Assembly (NCBI GenBank): GCA_040360365.1
Contig: CP136412.1
From: Arcanobacterium_A hippocoleae_A
GTDB lineage: Bacteria > Actinomycetota > Actinomycetes > Actinomycetales > Actinomycetaceae
Direction: 5' to 3' (one strand)
DNA length: 64,000 nt
Part shown: in pieces, positions 18,923 to 29,169 of the stretch
Position numbering within the stretch: position 1 is the stretch's first letter
How the letters are laid out: every line of letters begins with the position of its first letter
Position numbers and translations under genes: made by a program
The notes under the pieces: generated by a model
The model's input: only the letters and a program-made list of their open reading frames with translations
Told to the model about the DNA's origin: nothing
The model's database searches: none

Positions 18923-19737
18923 ATGAAACTAGCTACCTGGAATATTAACTCTGCCCGCGCCCGAACCCAGCGCATTATTGATGTGTTAAAACGGCACGAT
19001 TTAGATGTACTCGCACTCCAGGAAATAAAGTGCAAACCAGAACAATTTCCAACCGCTGAACTACAGGCACACGGATATCAAGCAGCTGCACACGGATTAA
19101 ATCAATGGAACGGCGTAGCACTAATTTCGCGCCTGCCGCTCGAAAATGTGCGCACCGCTTTCCCAAATCAGCCCGGTTTCAAAAAAGGCACCCCAGAACC
19201 AGACAGCGAAGCAAAATATTTCCCTGGCGAACCAGAAGCACGTGCAATCGGCGCCGAAATCGATGGCGCCGAAATTTGGAGCCTGTACATTCCAAACGGG
19301 CGAGCCGTCGGCGATCCGCACTACTATTATAAACTCGACTTCCTCACGCAGCTGCAGAACTTCGCTGCAGCAAAACTTGCCGCCAATCCTGCGGAACGCT
19401 TTGCTTTTGCCGGAGATTGGAATGTTATCCCCACAGATGCAGACGTCTGGGATCCGCGTGAAATGGAAGACGGACTCTACTTGAGTCAGCCTGAACGCAC
19501 CGCATTTTTCGCTCTCGAGAAAGCCGGAATGCATGAAGTTTCACGCCAATTTGCCGCAAACTATACTTTCTGGGACTATCAAAAACTGCGTTTTCCAAAA
19601 ACGAAGGAATGCGGATCGACTATGTTTATGCTTCACCCGCGCTCGCTGCGAGTGCCGTCGGCGGAGAAATTGACCGCAATGAGCGCAAAGGCAAAGGGGC
19701 TTCAGACCACGTGCCGGTGATTATCGAATTTGCATAA
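18923..19737 (+). CDS. xthA: Exodeoxyribonuclease III (AP endonuclease), frameshifted
   Basis: Mg2+-dependent exonuclease III/AP endonuclease of base-excision repair, about 271 residues. Motifs: KLATWNINSARART, ALQEIKCK (metal-binding Glu), SLYIPNGRAV, FAGDWNV and the C-terminal GASDHVPVII. The frame breaks in an A5 run at 19597-19601. One added A restores RFPKNEGMRIDYVYASPA and extends the gene to a TAA at 19737. Confidence 0.94.
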
Positions 19738-19769
19738 ATTCCGTATCTAAATTTTCGACCGGCGATGCC

Positions 19770-20653
19770 CTAATTCAAAGCGCGCATTTGCGCAGTGAGA
19801 TCGCCCCAACGCATAATATGATCCTGCCCAAAATTACGATTACTGAGGAATACTCCAGCTTTCCGCACCTGCGGATCAACCCAGATAAATGAGCCGGACT
19901 GCCCGAAATGCCCAAAACTGTGCGCGGAAAAATCAGGCGCAAGCCAATGCGGAGATTTCTGAGCACGAATCTCAAAGCCCAGCCCCCACGCATTGTTTTC
20001 TTGCCGCCCGTAACCGGGAAGCACTCCGGGAATATTATTAAAAGCAATTTCCGTCGCTTTTGTAAATAATTCGGAAGATACCAGTGTTGGCTGAAGCAAT
20101 TCCGCCGCAAAACGAATCAAAGAATCAAGAGTTGAACGCCCGGAATAAGCAATCGAACCGGGAATCACAGTGGTATCCATACCCAGAGGATTCAGCACAT
20201 TTTGCTGAATATAAGCCGATATCGGCTTTCCGGTATGCTCTTGCACCCACGAGCTGAGCACATCAAAACCATAGTTCGAATAAATCCGCCGTTTCCCCGG
20301 CTGTGCAATCGGTTCGCCAGGCATCGACGGCAATCCCGAAGCATGAGAAAGTAAATGCGCCAATGTTGCACCTTGCGGCCCAGCAGGAGCTTCAAGCGGG
20401 AAATCTCCGCGTTCAACCCCGCAAGCACTGCATAAGCTGCGATTGGTTTTGTAACTGACGCTAAAGAAAATGTTTTATCCGGGTCTCCGACAAGGAGCGC
20501 AAGCTCCGGAGTATTGCTTTCAGGATCGAAACCTGTTCCGGATTCAGATAAACCTTTTTCGACGGCACTGTTGCTATTTTCGGATTTCATACACAGCACA
20601 GCGTAGGCGACTTCAAATGGAAATGTGTCTGCAGGCAGCGGCGTAAACTTCAT
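19770..20653 (-). CDS. Beta-lactamase-fold serine hydrolase, frameshifted
   Basis: Class C beta-lactamase/penicillin-binding-protein-like serine hydrolase of about 294 residues. The SxxK nucleophile motif is SVTK (in FSLASVTKPIAAYAVLAG), the YxN motif is YSNYGFD, and the C-terminal HFGQSGSFIW fits the third motif region. One base is missing in a CCCC run (20417-20420); restoring it gives AGVERGDFPLEAPAGPQ. There is no signal peptide, so this is more likely an esterase or peptidase-like member than a secreted beta-lactamase. A 10-bp hairpin abuts its start codon. Confidence 0.87.
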
Positions 20654-20684
20654 ATTTCCAGCTTAGCTAACCTGAGCTGGAAAT
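20654..20684 (-). promoter_or_regulatory. Inverted repeat abutting the serine hydrolase start codon
   Basis: ATTTCCAGCT (20654-20663) and AGCTGGAAAT (20675-20684) are perfect 10-bp arms around 11 bases. The repeat ends directly against the ATG (20651-20653, minus strand) of the serine hydrolase. It replaces any clear ribosome site and could be an operator or a leader hairpin controlling translation. Confidence 0.55.
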
Positions 20685-20894
20685 GAATGATTTGCAGCGC
20701 ACTTAAACTTCGAGATATTAAACGAGTATTCATCTCAGCAAAGCCGGCAAAACTTCCGGCTGAAAATATGCATATTCACTGCCGTTTGGGTGTTATCATG
20801 ATTCTTGATTGAAAAACACATTCGCTCCGTAGCAGAATTATTACCGGGTGGAATCATTGCCGCTTCCGCTGACTATTTAAAAGGAGACTTGTTT

Positions 20895-21974
20895 ATGAGC
20901 AAAATTCGCGTGGCGATTGTGGGCGTCGGAAACTGCGCAAACTCACTGGTTCAAGGCGTGCACTTCTATCGCGATAGTACAGATACTGCTTCGGTACCAG
21001 GAATAATGCATGCAGACTTCGGCGGATATCACATCCGCGATATTGAATTCGTAACCGCATTCGATGTTGATGCCGAAAAGGTCGGCACAGATTTGGCTGC
21101 AGCAATTTGGGCAAGTCAAAATAACACGATTAAATTTACTGACGTGCCGGTATTGGGTGTAGAAGTATTGCGCGGGAAAACTCTCGACGGTCTTGGCGAT
21201 TATTATCGTGAAACGATTACAGAATCTGCCGCTCCGGAAGCAGACGTGGTGCAGGTACTGCGCGATAAACAGGTTGATGTAATGGTTTCCTATCTGCCGG
21301 TAGGTTCAGAAGAAGCAGACAAATTCTACGCACAATGCGCAATTGACGCGGGCGTGGCGTTCGTAAACTGTCTGCCGGTGTTTATTGCTTCGAATCCGGA
21401 ATGGGCTGCAAAATTTACGGCTGCGGGCGTGCCGATTGTGGGAGACGATATTAAATCACAGTATGGAGCTACTATTTCACATCGTGATATTGTGCGTCTG
21501 ATGGAAGAACGCGGAGTCCGGATTGACCGTACCTATCAGCTAAATGTTGGCGGGAATATGGACTTTAAAAATATGCTGCAGCGGAATCGTCTCGAATCGA
21601 AGAAAATTTCAAAAACCAATGCTGTCACTTCTAATATGACCGGCGACGTCAACCAACACAACATCCATGTCGGTCCGTCTGATTATGTACCATGGCTTGA
21701 TGACCGCAAGTTCGCATTTGTCCGAATTGAAGGGACTACTTTCGGCGAAGTCCCGATTCAGCTGGAATATAAGCTTGAAGTTTGGGATTCACCAAACTCT
21801 GCCGGAATCGTAATCGACGCACTGCGGGCTGCGAAAATTGCACTCGACCGCGGAATTGGCGGGCCGCTTCTTTCTGCCGCATCATACTTAATGAAATCTC
21901 CGCCTGAACAGCGCCGCGATAATATTGCGCGCGAATCCGTCGAAGCATTTATCCGCGGTGAAGTTGAACGCTGA
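20895..21974 (+). CDS. ino1: myo-Inositol-1-phosphate (inositol-3-phosphate) synthase
   Basis: A 359-residue intact enzyme converting glucose-6-phosphate to inositol-3-phosphate with NAD+. This is the first step to phosphatidylinositol and mycothiol in actinobacteria. Motifs: NAD-binding VAIVGVGNCANSLVQG, SYLPVGSEEA, PIVGDDIKSQYGATISHRD, LNVGGNMDFKNM and WDSPNSAGIVIDALR. The frame is open upstream, but the ATG at 20895 has AAGGAG eight bases ahead and matches the family start (MSKIRVAI). Confidence 0.97.
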   Translation: MSKIRVAIVGVGNCANSLVQGVHFYRDSTDTASVPGIMHADFGGYHIRDIEFVTAFDVDAEKVGTDLAAAIWASQNNTIKFTDVPVLGVEVLRGKTLDGLGDYYRETITESAAPEADVVQVLRDKQVDVMVSYLPVGSEEADKFYAQCAIDAGVAFVNCLPVFIASNPEWAAKFTAAGVPIVGDDIKSQYGATISHRDIVRLMEERGVRIDRTYQLNVGGNMDFKNMLQRNRLESKKISKTNAVTSNMTGDVNQHNIHVGPSDYVPWLDDRKFAFVRIEGTTFGEVPIQLEYKLEVWDSPNSAGIVIDALRAAKIALDRGIGGPLLSAASYLMKSPPEQRRDNIARESVEAFIRGEVER

Positions 21975-21981
21975 AACCGCG

Positions 21982-23280
21982 CTAAACGTCTGACGGATCT
22001 GATTCATCTCCGCCGCGAGATTTTTTCCGATGTTTTTCAGATTTGCGGTAACGGCGGTAACCGAAAAACCCAATCACAATCCCCGTCACAATCGGCATCC
22101 AAAGTTTCGGATGCGCGATTATCCAGTCAAGCCAGGGCGGTAAATCTATCTGCGGGAATGGAATCCGGATTTCGGGAATAAGAGATTTAATCCAAGCAAA
22201 AAATCTGCCAATTGGCGTGAAAATAATGGAAAGGATAGAAACGATACCGTTCCAAATCCAGGCGAAGAATGTTCCAATCGGCGCAAAAATCCATGCAAAG
22301 AAGCTGATAATTGGGGCGAAAAGCCATCCCAGAAACTCTAACACCGGGGCAAGCAGCGCCGCCATCACCGGACTGATTACGAGTACTGCCAGCGCCCAGC
22401 CGACTTTCCCCAAACCTCCCGCAATCGGATAAACAAGTTTCTTCCAAATAGAAGCACGCAGAATTTCATCACGCTCCGCCGCAAAAGAGCCTGGCGGCGG
22501 AGTGAGTGCGTAGACATCATTTTTCGTCTCATAGAAAATACTCACAATCTCACCGAAAGGCCCGGCCTCAATCACAAACCGCGGTTTCGTTCTTACCATT
22601 TGCCGCGCATCATATTTATAAGGATTAGATGCAAAATTTTCGCCGGAATCCTGATCCGAATTTGCACTCACGTTGGTATCTGTATCTTCTGGAGCGACGG
22701 TGCCGGTATCAATATCAGAATCAAGCTGGAGATCAGAATCAATCTGGAAATCAGAATCTATTGCAAGCTTTGCAGCTGCCGGGTAGGCGGAACGAAAAAT
22801 CGTTTTTCCATCGCAAAATACGCCGAATTGCATCAGCGCATTATTTTCTGCACGTATTGCCGTTTCTAAAATCTTCTCACGCTGCTTTTCCGGAAGCCTT
22901 TTCAGATTAGCAAGCCGTCTGAGGATTTTTGCTAAACGCTGGAGTTTCTCGCGGTTAACCTGGGATTCACTATCTGGATTATCACCTTCGGGGAGTTCTG
23001 CAGATTCACCGCCGGATTCAATTTCAGGCGGATCAGCAGCTTCAGATTCGGTTAGCATTTGTTCAGCGAAATTTTCTCCGCCGGCATCTTCTGGGTTAAG
23101 AGCGGCTGCTTCATTTTCATCCGGTTTCCGGCCGTGTTTCTGATTTCCCGGCCATTGCGGATCGCGTTCTTGAAAATACTTGAGCGGAGCCTCCACAAAT
23201 TCAAATTTGCTTCCATTTTGCGCAGTAAAGTACCAGATTCGCGCAAACTGCGAACTTGAATTTCTTTCCTCTATTTCCAT
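21982..23280 (-). CDS. Unknown protein with repeated FFAWI hydrophobic C-terminus
   Basis: A 432-residue protein of unrecognised family, convergent with ino1 and ending seven bases from it. An N-terminal ~45 residues (FARIWYFTAQNGSKFEFVEAP) are followed by a very acidic, Asp/Glu/Ser-rich linker to about residue 215. Then comes a small domain (PRFVIEAGPFGEIVSIFYETKN), one hydrophobic stretch (residues ~295-320) and a series of near-repeats of the type FFAWIFAPIGTFFAWIWNG. It closes with WMPIVTGIVIGFFGYRR and a basic tail. The repeats look like re-entrant or amphipathic membrane helices. Function unknown. Confidence 0.75.
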   Translation of the reverse strand: MEIEERNSSSQFARIWYFTAQNGSKFEFVEAPLKYFQERDPQWPGNQKHGRKPDENEAAALNPEDAGGENFAEQMLTESEAADPPEIESGGESAELPEGDNPDSESQVNREKLQRLAKILRRLANLKRLPEKQREKILETAIRAENNALMQFGVFCDGKTIFRSAYPAAAKLAIDSDFQIDSDLQLDSDIDTGTVAPEDTDTNVSANSDQDSGENFASNPYKYDARQMVRTKPRFVIEAGPFGEIVSIFYETKNDVYALTPPPGSFAAERDEILRASIWKKLVYPIAGGLGKVGWALAVLVISPVMAALLAPVLEFLGWLFAPIISFFAWIFAPIGTFFAWIWNGIVSILSIIFTPIGRFFAWIKSLIPEIRIPFPQIDLPPWLDWIIAHPKLWMPIVTGIVIGFFGYRRYRKSEKHRKKSRGGDESDPSDV

Positions 23281-23317
23281 TCACACATCTTTCTCATATC
23301 GCGGCGCAGACTCTCTT

Positions 23318-23374
23318 AATTTTGGCAGATTATCTCATTTTTGGCAGGCTATCTTATTTTTCGCAGGCTATCTT
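23318..23374. repeat. 19-bp tandem repeat, three units
   Basis: Three units of the form ATTTTTGGCAGGCTATCTT at 23318-23336, 23337-23355 and 23356-23374. Units 2 and 3 differ at one base; unit 1 differs from unit 2 at a few. It lies directly upstream of the unknown membrane protein gene. Confidence 0.85.
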
Positions 23375-23434
23375 AATCTTAATTTTGCCGGAAGCACGAT
23401 TTTTCTGTTTCTTGTTTGTACAGCGAGTATCGAT

Positions 23435-23605
23435 TTACGTAACTGGTAGCAAAGTGCCCGTGAAATTACGCAAGTAATGGCGAAGTTCGCGCCAAGGCAC
23501 GCAACTAGCGGCAAAATGCTTGCGGGCTTACATAAGCGTGGCAGGATCTGCTTTGGATAACGCAACTGGCAGAAAAATCCGCGGTTTTACGTAACGCCGG
23601 CAATC
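23435..23605 (-). repeat. Array of dispersed TTACGTAA / GCCASTTRCG elements
   Basis: On the minus strand this stretch repeats a unit of about 35-45 bases: TTAYGTAAGCC, then CAAGCATTTTGCC or CAGATCCTGCCA, then GCYAGTTRCG. The best unit (around 23497-23540) closely matches one at about 41757-41795 on the plus strand, including CCCGCAAGCATTT. Further partial copies are near 1340-1375 and 49047-49060. All copies are intergenic. Confidence 0.6.
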
Positions 23606-23654
23606 CCGTCGTTATCATAATCCTGCAGCTTACACACTAACCACAGCTGGTTCT

Positions 23655-23696
23655 AACTGAGAGCGGCACTGCCGCACCCGAGTACCGCTCTCAGTT
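23655..23696 (-). terminator. Terminator hairpin of clpB
   Basis: AACTGAGAGCGG (23655-23666) and CCGCTCTCAGTT (23685-23696) form a perfect 12-bp stem with an 18-base loop, 34 bases after the clpB stop. There is no long U-run on the minus strand, but stem strength and position favour termination. Confidence 0.75.
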
Positions 23697-23729
23697 TTGC
23701 TGAAATCATTATCAGCAGCGGAAAAAGTT

Positions 23730-26406
23730 TTAATCCTGCACTTTCAAAACGAGTCTGTGGCGACGATTCACGAATCCGCCATTACTGCCGGTTTCCGCAA
23801 ACACCGCAAGCTCCGAAGTATCCGGCTCAGCTGCATCCACGAGCAGCGCATCCCCGTCGCGAACTTTGCCGCTAAGCAGCATCCGCGCAAGCTGGTCGCC
23901 AATCTCGCTTTGGATCAGGCGGCGCAGCGGACGAGCACCGTAGGCCGAATCGTAACCATTCACTGTTAACACATCTTTCGCAGCTTCAGTGAGTGTGAAA
24001 GAAATTCTCCGCTCCTGCAAACGCACTGCCAGCTGCGCCAATTGCAAATCCGCAATCTTGCCAATCTCGGCAATCGTGAGCGGATCAAACATCACCACAT
24101 CATCCAAACGGTTCAAGAATTCCGGTTTAAAATGCGCATGCACTGCAGCCATCACCGCATTATTCTTTTCTTCCGCCGGCAAATCCGGATTAGTGAGGAA
24201 TTGCGATCCAATATTTGAGGTGAGAATCAAGATGGTATTTCGAAAATCTACAGTCCGCCCCTGCCCGTCGGTAAGTCTTCCATCGTCAAGCACTTGCAGT
24301 AAAATATCAAAGACTTCCGGATGCGCTTTTTCAACCTCATCAAGCAGCACTACGCCATACGGACGGCGCCGGACTGCTTCGGTCAGCTGCCCTCCCTCTT
24401 CATAACCGACGTATCCTGGCGGAGCGCCGATAAGGCGAGCGACGGAATGTTTCTCACTGTATTCAGACATGTCAACGCGGACCATCGAACGTTCATCGTC
24501 GAAAAGCAGTTCCGCGAGAGACTTTGCTAACTCAGTTTTCCCTACACCCGTCGGACCAAGGAAAAGGAATGAGCCGGTAGGACGATTCGGATCAGAAACA
24601 CCCGCCCTTGAGCGCCGTACAGCATCAGAGACTGCTGAAACTGCCTGTTTCTGGCCAATCAGCCGCTGCCCGAGATATTCCTCCATCCGCAACAGTTTCT
24701 CCGTCTCGCCCTGCATTATTCGCCCAAGTGGAATCCCGGTCCATGCCGCAACTACTTCCGCGATTCCGTCGGCATCAACTTTTTCGGCGATCATCGGCGC
24801 ATGCGCTGCGGTTCCAGTGTCTGAATTCCGCGCTTGGCTTTCCGCCGCTTCTGCTGCCGTAATTTCCTGTTCAACGGCTGGAATCTCACCGTTTTGAATT
24901 CTTCCGGCGTCTTCGTAACGTCCTTCACGGATTGCTTTCTCCAGTTCGGTACGCAGTTCATCAAGTTTCACACGCAAATCGCCCACTTGATTCCGCCCGG
25001 CTTTTTCAGATTCCCACCGTGCATTCAGCGCCGCAAGTTCTTCAGAACGATCAGCAAGTTCGGCTTCAATTTTTTCCAGCCGATCTGCCGCAGCTTCATC
25101 GCGATCGCCTTCAGTTTCTTTCAGGTATGCCTGTTCCATTTTCAACCGGTTTACTTGCCGTTGAAGCACATCAATTTCCTCTGGCGAAGAATCGAGCTCC
25201 ATCCGCAGTCGGGAAGCGGCTTCGTCGATTAAGTCAATTGCTTTATCCGGAAGCTGCCGCCCGGAAATGTACCGGTCTGAAAGCGCAGCTGCCGCTACCA
25301 GTGCGCTGTCGGAAATTGTAACCTTGTGGTGCGCCTCGTACTTCGGTGCGATTCCGCGTAAGATTGCGACGGTATCTTCCACCGACGGCTCGCCAACATA
25401 CACCTGCTGGAATCGGCGTTCAAGCGCCGGATCTTTTCCACGTGCTCACGGTATTCATCAAGTGTGGTGGCGCCGACGAGCCGCAGCTCTCCTCGGGCAA
25501 GCATTGGCTTGAGCATATTTCCGGCGTCCATCGCGCCGTCAGCTCCGCCGCCGGCCCCCACTACGGTGTGCAGCTCATCAATAAAGGTAATTACTTCGCC
25601 GTCGGCATCTTTAATCTCCTGCAGCACTGCTTTTAAACGCTCTTCAAATTCGCCGCGATACTTTGCCCCAGCAACCATTCCGGCAATATCGAGAGATATC
25701 AGGCGTTTTCCGGCTAACGAATCCGGCACGTCGCCGTCGACGATTCGCTGTGCAAGCCCTTCAACGACGGCAGTCTTTCCCACACCCGGTTCACCAATTA
25801 GTACCGGATTATTTTTGGTTCGCCGTGAAAGTACCTGCACCACACGGCGAATCTCAAAATCGCGGCCGATTACCGGATCGAGTTTTCCGGCACGAGCCAT
25901 TGCGGTTAAATCATTTCCGTACTTTTCAAGCGCTTTGAAAGTGCCTTCCGGATCGGGGCTATCCACTTTCTTCGATCCGCGCACATTCGGCAAGGCTGCT
26001 GTAAGAACATCATGAGCCGCTCCTGCAGCGCGGAGGATTTCCCTGCGGAATGCTGGCTTTCGGAAAGCGCAAGTAAAAGGTGCTCAGTGGAAATATAAGA
26101 ATCCCCAAGTGCTGCCGCTTCCTTACCGGCGCTGCTGAGTACTAGTGAAAGATTCCGCGAAGGCTGCGGCTGCGATACGGCAGAGCCGGATACACCCGGA
26201 AGCGCGGCAAGTGAACCTTTTACCCTGGTTTGAATATCGCTGCGATTTGCACCGGCTGCTTCTAACAGCGCGTTTGCTACGCCGTCTTCTTGCGCGAGCA
26301 GCGCAGAGAGCAGGTGGGTCGGTTCAAGGTGCGGGTTGCCTGCCGTCACCGCTTTTTCAATCGCAGCTGCGATTGCTTCTTGCGATTTTGTTGTCAGTTT
26401 GTCCAT
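23730..26406 (-). CDS. clpB: Disaggregase chaperone ClpB, two frameshifts
   Basis: Hsp100 AAA+ disaggregase working with DnaK, about 890 residues after repair. The Clp N-domain (MDKLTTKSQEAIAAAIEKA) is followed by NBD1 with Walker A GEPGVGKTAV and Walker B VITFIDELHTVVGAG. The coiled-coil middle domain (EIDVLQRQVNRLKMEQ...) comes next, then NBD2 with Walker A GPTGVGKTELAKS and VVLLDEVEKAHPEV. Two missing bases break it: near 26009-26018 (restores ALQERL-DVLTAALPNVRGSKK) and in TTTT at 25434-25437 (restores EHVEKDPALERRFQQVYVGEP). A HAIR operator lies upstream, so HspR control is expected. Confidence 0.96.
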
Positions 26407-26486
26407 TGTTTTACCTCTTGTGTGCGCTCGCTTTCATATTGCTGTCTGCGAGCGGAATTCTTTTGTCAGTCAGTACAACGCATAAA

Positions 26487-26511
26487 AAGTTGAGTCTATT
26501 CCACTCAACTT
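26487..26511 (-). promoter_or_regulatory. HspR operator (HAIR element) upstream of clpB
   Basis: AAGTTGAGT - CTATTCC - ACTCAACTT is a perfect inverted repeat with nine-base arms. It matches the known HspR-associated inverted repeat (consensus CTTGAGT-N7-ACTCAAG), 81 bases upstream of the clpB start. HspR is encoded in this window at 30.6-31.1 kb. Confidence 0.92.
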
Positions 26512-26636
26512 GCTTCTTCTTTTCCGGATGCGGGTTTTTACAGTTGCCAATATAATCTTATTGCCTGCAGCAAATTCGGCTGCAAAATTTATCTAAAATT
26601 TAACTGCATGAAATTAGCCAAAAGGAGTTTTCTACA

Positions 26637-26831
26637 ATGGGAATTTTTGACACAGCAAAAGATGCATTAAACAATGCGAAAGACGCTTTACACACCCAGA
26701 AAGCTGAAGAATTAACCGATCAGCTGCTCGATAAGGGTGCAGAATTCGCCAAAAACAAACTCGGCACCGGCAAAACCGCACAAATCGACCAGGTTCGCGA
26801 ATCTATCGACAAAAACCTCGGCAGCGAATAA
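26637..26831 (+). CDS. Rv0909/MT0933-like small antitoxin-family protein
   Basis: A 64-residue, lysine- and alanine-rich helical protein (MGIFDTAKDALNNAKDALHTQ). The ending is GTGKTAQIDQVRESIDKNLG, resembling the actinobacterial Rv0909 (MT0933-like) putative antitoxin family. It has a strong AAAAGGAG ribosome site. No toxin gene is beside it: clpB is divergent and gluQRS convergent. A TA role is therefore doubtful, and a stress-related small protein is equally possible. Confidence 0.7.
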   Translation: MGIFDTAKDALNNAKDALHTQKAEELTDQLLDKGAEFAKNKLGTGKTAQIDQVRESIDKNLGSE

Positions 26832-26953
26832 CTAAAATTTTTTCACCACGAGCGGATTAGATATTTATTCAATATTTGCTCAATATTTATCGGCTGCTCT
26901 TTACAGGCTCTCTTTACCTATTGCGCTTTCGGTGTACCGCCAAGGATCGAGAA

Positions 26954-27826
26954 TCAGCTTTTGCGGATAAAAACTTCAAGAAACTCCGCCGCCGACCCTG
27001 CTTTCGGCAACCCGAGTGAAAGGCTGAGCATCCCAACAATTTCTGCCGCCGAAATTCCTTGCGCAGCGAGCTGTTTTAACGTTACTGCGCCGTCGCGCTT
27101 GGCAAGGCGGACTCCGGCAGAGTTAAGCACCAGCGGCACATGCGCATATTCAGGCTGCGGATAACCGAGCATCTGCTGCAGATAAATTTGCCGCGGTACC
27201 GACGGGAGTAAATCATCCCCGCGCACGATTTGCCCGACGCCTGTGAGCGCGTCATCGACCACGGAAACGAAATTATACGAAAAACGCCGTCGCCGCGCAT
27301 AATTACTAGATCATCAATCGCGCCGCGATATGCACCATAGTTTCGGTCAACAACGGTCATTTCGCTGAGCTCTGTTTTTATCCGGAAAGCCGGACCGCGA
27401 TTTTGCAATCTTGCAGCCCGCTCTTTTCGCTCGTCTCGCGAAAGATTCCGGCATGTGCCCGGATATGATCCGGGCGGACGGTGCGGTGCTGATGCCACAT
27501 CGTTCAAATCCTTGCGCGTGCAGTAACATTCATAAAGCAAACCCTGTGCCTGGAGCGTCTGGAAAATTTCCTGATAAATTTCCAGACGTTCAGACTGACG
27601 TACCGGCGTGCCATCCCAATCAATACCCAAAGCTTCCAAATCGCGTAATTGACTGGCTTCGTGCTCTGGCCGCGAACGCGCATCAAGATCTTCGATCCGT
27701 AAAAAACTTCCTGCCGTCATAACGCGCAAAAGCCCACGCCAAAAGCGCAGTACGCAAATTTCCCAAATGTAAATCTCCCGACGGGGAAGGAGCATACCGC
27801 CCTGCTCCGATTTTTGGTTTCATCAT
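26954..27826 (-). CDS. gluQ: Glutamyl-Q tRNA(Asp) synthetase, frameshifted
   Basis: Class I synthetase-like enzyme that glutamylates queuosine in tRNA-Asp, about 290 residues. It has the HIGH-like YAPSPSGDLHLGNLRTAL, the zinc-site cysteines in LYECYCTRKDL and YPGTCRNL, and KMSKS replaced by VRLAKRDGA, as in the family. Two frame errors occur. One is an extra base in A6 at 27701-27706 (removal gives DGRKFLRIEDLDARS). The other is a missing base in A5 at 27280-27284 (gives GVFSYNFVSVVDDALTG). The ATG (27826) overlaps the stop of the upstream gene by an ATGA-type junction. Confidence 0.92.
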
Positions 27827-28458
27827 CGTACAAACACCTGCCCGCCCAGCACATGCGCCCCAAGCACATTGGCGAGTTGTTTCCGCACCGAGAGCGTTAC
27901 GCTGCCGCCATTTTCAACTCGTTCCCCAGATTCCGCCAACTCTGCCGATTCTCCTAATTCCGCAGATTCTCCTGATGTTCCCGCTGTTATTTCCGGAGCA
28001 AAACCTGCAGCAAGCAGCGCTTTTGAAATAAGTGCAAGCGCTGGCAGCGGTGCAAGCATTGAAGTTTCCTGCAATCCATCCAGTTCTTGCAGATCTTGCG
28101 GGTACTGTGCTTCGTTAACGACGGCGAAAGCCGGAATATCACCAAGCGCCCGCGCAAGCAGCATCGTTACTACTTCAAGTGCGGAGATGTCTTTTGCGCA
28201 AGTTTGCAATGCCGGAGCGAATACGATTTGATCGACGGCAATACTCCGTGAAAATCCAGCGCCAAGTGCAGACGCACGAAGCACACCAAGAAGCAGACCA
28301 TCTCGGGCAGCAACCCAGTAAGTAGCACTTCGAGTACCCATAATCTCTGCCGTCAGTGCTTCGAGTGTGCCGTCAAAAATATTAGCATTCACAAGCAGCT
28401 GGAAAATATCTTCAGCCTCTGCAAGATTAGCTGAGCGAATCGCAAACTTAAAACTCAT
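27823..28458 (-). CDS. Hypothetical protein, possibly GNAT-like
   Basis: About 211 residues from the ATG at 28458 (MSFKFAIRSANLAEAEDIF). The frame is open further upstream to 28629, but that part overlaps the divergent ybaK start and looks non-coding. The opening (IRSANLAEAEDIFQLLVNANIFDGTLEAL) and GLLLGVLRAS hint at an acetyltransferase fold, but the acetyl-CoA loop is not clear. Near the C-terminus there is a degenerate SGESAELGESAELAESGE repeat. Translationally coupled to gluQRS. Confidence 0.6.
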   Translation of the reverse strand: MSFKFAIRSANLAEAEDIFQLLVNANIFDGTLEALTAEIMGTRSATYWVAARDGLLLGVLRASALGAGFSRSIAVDQIVFAPALQTCAKDISALEVVTMLLARALGDIPAFAVVNEAQYPQDLQELDGLQETSMLAPLPALALISKALLAAGFAPEITAGTSGESAELGESAELAESGERVENGGSVTLSVRKQLANVLGAHVLGGQVFVR

Positions 28459-28622
28459 ATCCCCATTTTCATACACCTGTGAACTCCAGGCAAAGTAACT
28501 GCCAGTCATATTAAGAAATCTGTGGGCGAGATTAAAGTTTCGTCCGTAGGAAAACACCGAGCTGGAATCGGTCCAACATAATATGTGCAGCATAGCCGGA
28601 ATTAGCCAACTATAATAGGCGC

Positions 28623-29138
28623 ATGGCAAAGAAAAAGAAGCACGACGGCGACGGAGCTGGGCAGGGCGCTACTCCCGCATTGCAAGTATTGAATAATCTC
28701 GGTATACCTTACGAGCTGATCGAGTATGAGCATAGCGATACGATGGATCAGGGTTTTGCGCTCGACACCGCCGGCGTGCTCGGGGTCGATCCGCATACGG
28801 TTTTTAAGACGTTAATGGTAGAGACGGATTCAGGGAAAGCAGCCGTCGGCGTGGTTCCGGCCTCGGAGAAATTGAATTTGAAGTCGATTGCAAAAGCGCT
28901 CGGGGCGAAAAGCGCAGCAATGATGGATCCAATGAAAGCTGAACGAATCACTGGTTATATCAGAGGCGGGATTTCCCCAATCGGGCAAAAGCGCTTGTTT
29001 CCAACGATAATTCATGAAAGTGCGCTTAGCTGCGATACGATCCTAGTTTCCGGCGGGAAACGTTCACTTTCACTGCGGATATCGGCAAAAGACCTATCGC
29101 AAGCAATCCAAGGAAAATTCGCAAATATTACGCTGTAA
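28623..29138 (+). CDS. ybaK: YbaK/EbsC-family aminoacyl-tRNA deacylase
   Basis: A 171-residue intact protein of the Cys-tRNA(Pro) deacylase family, which clears mischarged tRNA in trans. Family features: TPALQVLNNLGIPYELIEY, a central VFKTLMVETDSGKAAVGVVP with the catalytic-region lysine, and the C-terminal GGISPIGQKRLFPTIIHESA and LVSGGKRSLSLRIS. It starts with a lysine-rich MAKKKKHDGDG. Divergent from the hypothetical/gluQRS pair, with about 165 bases of shared upstream DNA. Confidence 0.93.
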   Translation: MAKKKKHDGDGAGQGATPALQVLNNLGIPYELIEYEHSDTMDQGFALDTAGVLGVDPHTVFKTLMVETDSGKAAVGVVPASEKLNLKSIAKALGAKSAAMMDPMKAERITGYIRGGISPIGQKRLFPTIIHESALSCDTILVSGGKRSLSLRISAKDLSQAIQGKFANITL

Positions 29139-29169
29139 TTTCTAAAGCTTGCTACCCATGGTAATTAAA

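Larger units (their letters stand above)
23281..23729. other. Repeat-rich intergenic region
   Basis: No gene. It contains a 19-bp tandem repeat (23318-23374), an array of GCCAGTTRCG-type dispersed elements (about 23435-23605) and the clpB terminator hairpin (23655-23696). Confidence 0.7.

Noticed and set aside
23655..23696. tRNA-like folding sequence before clpB
   Set aside because: It is a single long stem-loop with no acceptor, T-loop or anticodon arrangement; best read as a terminator.
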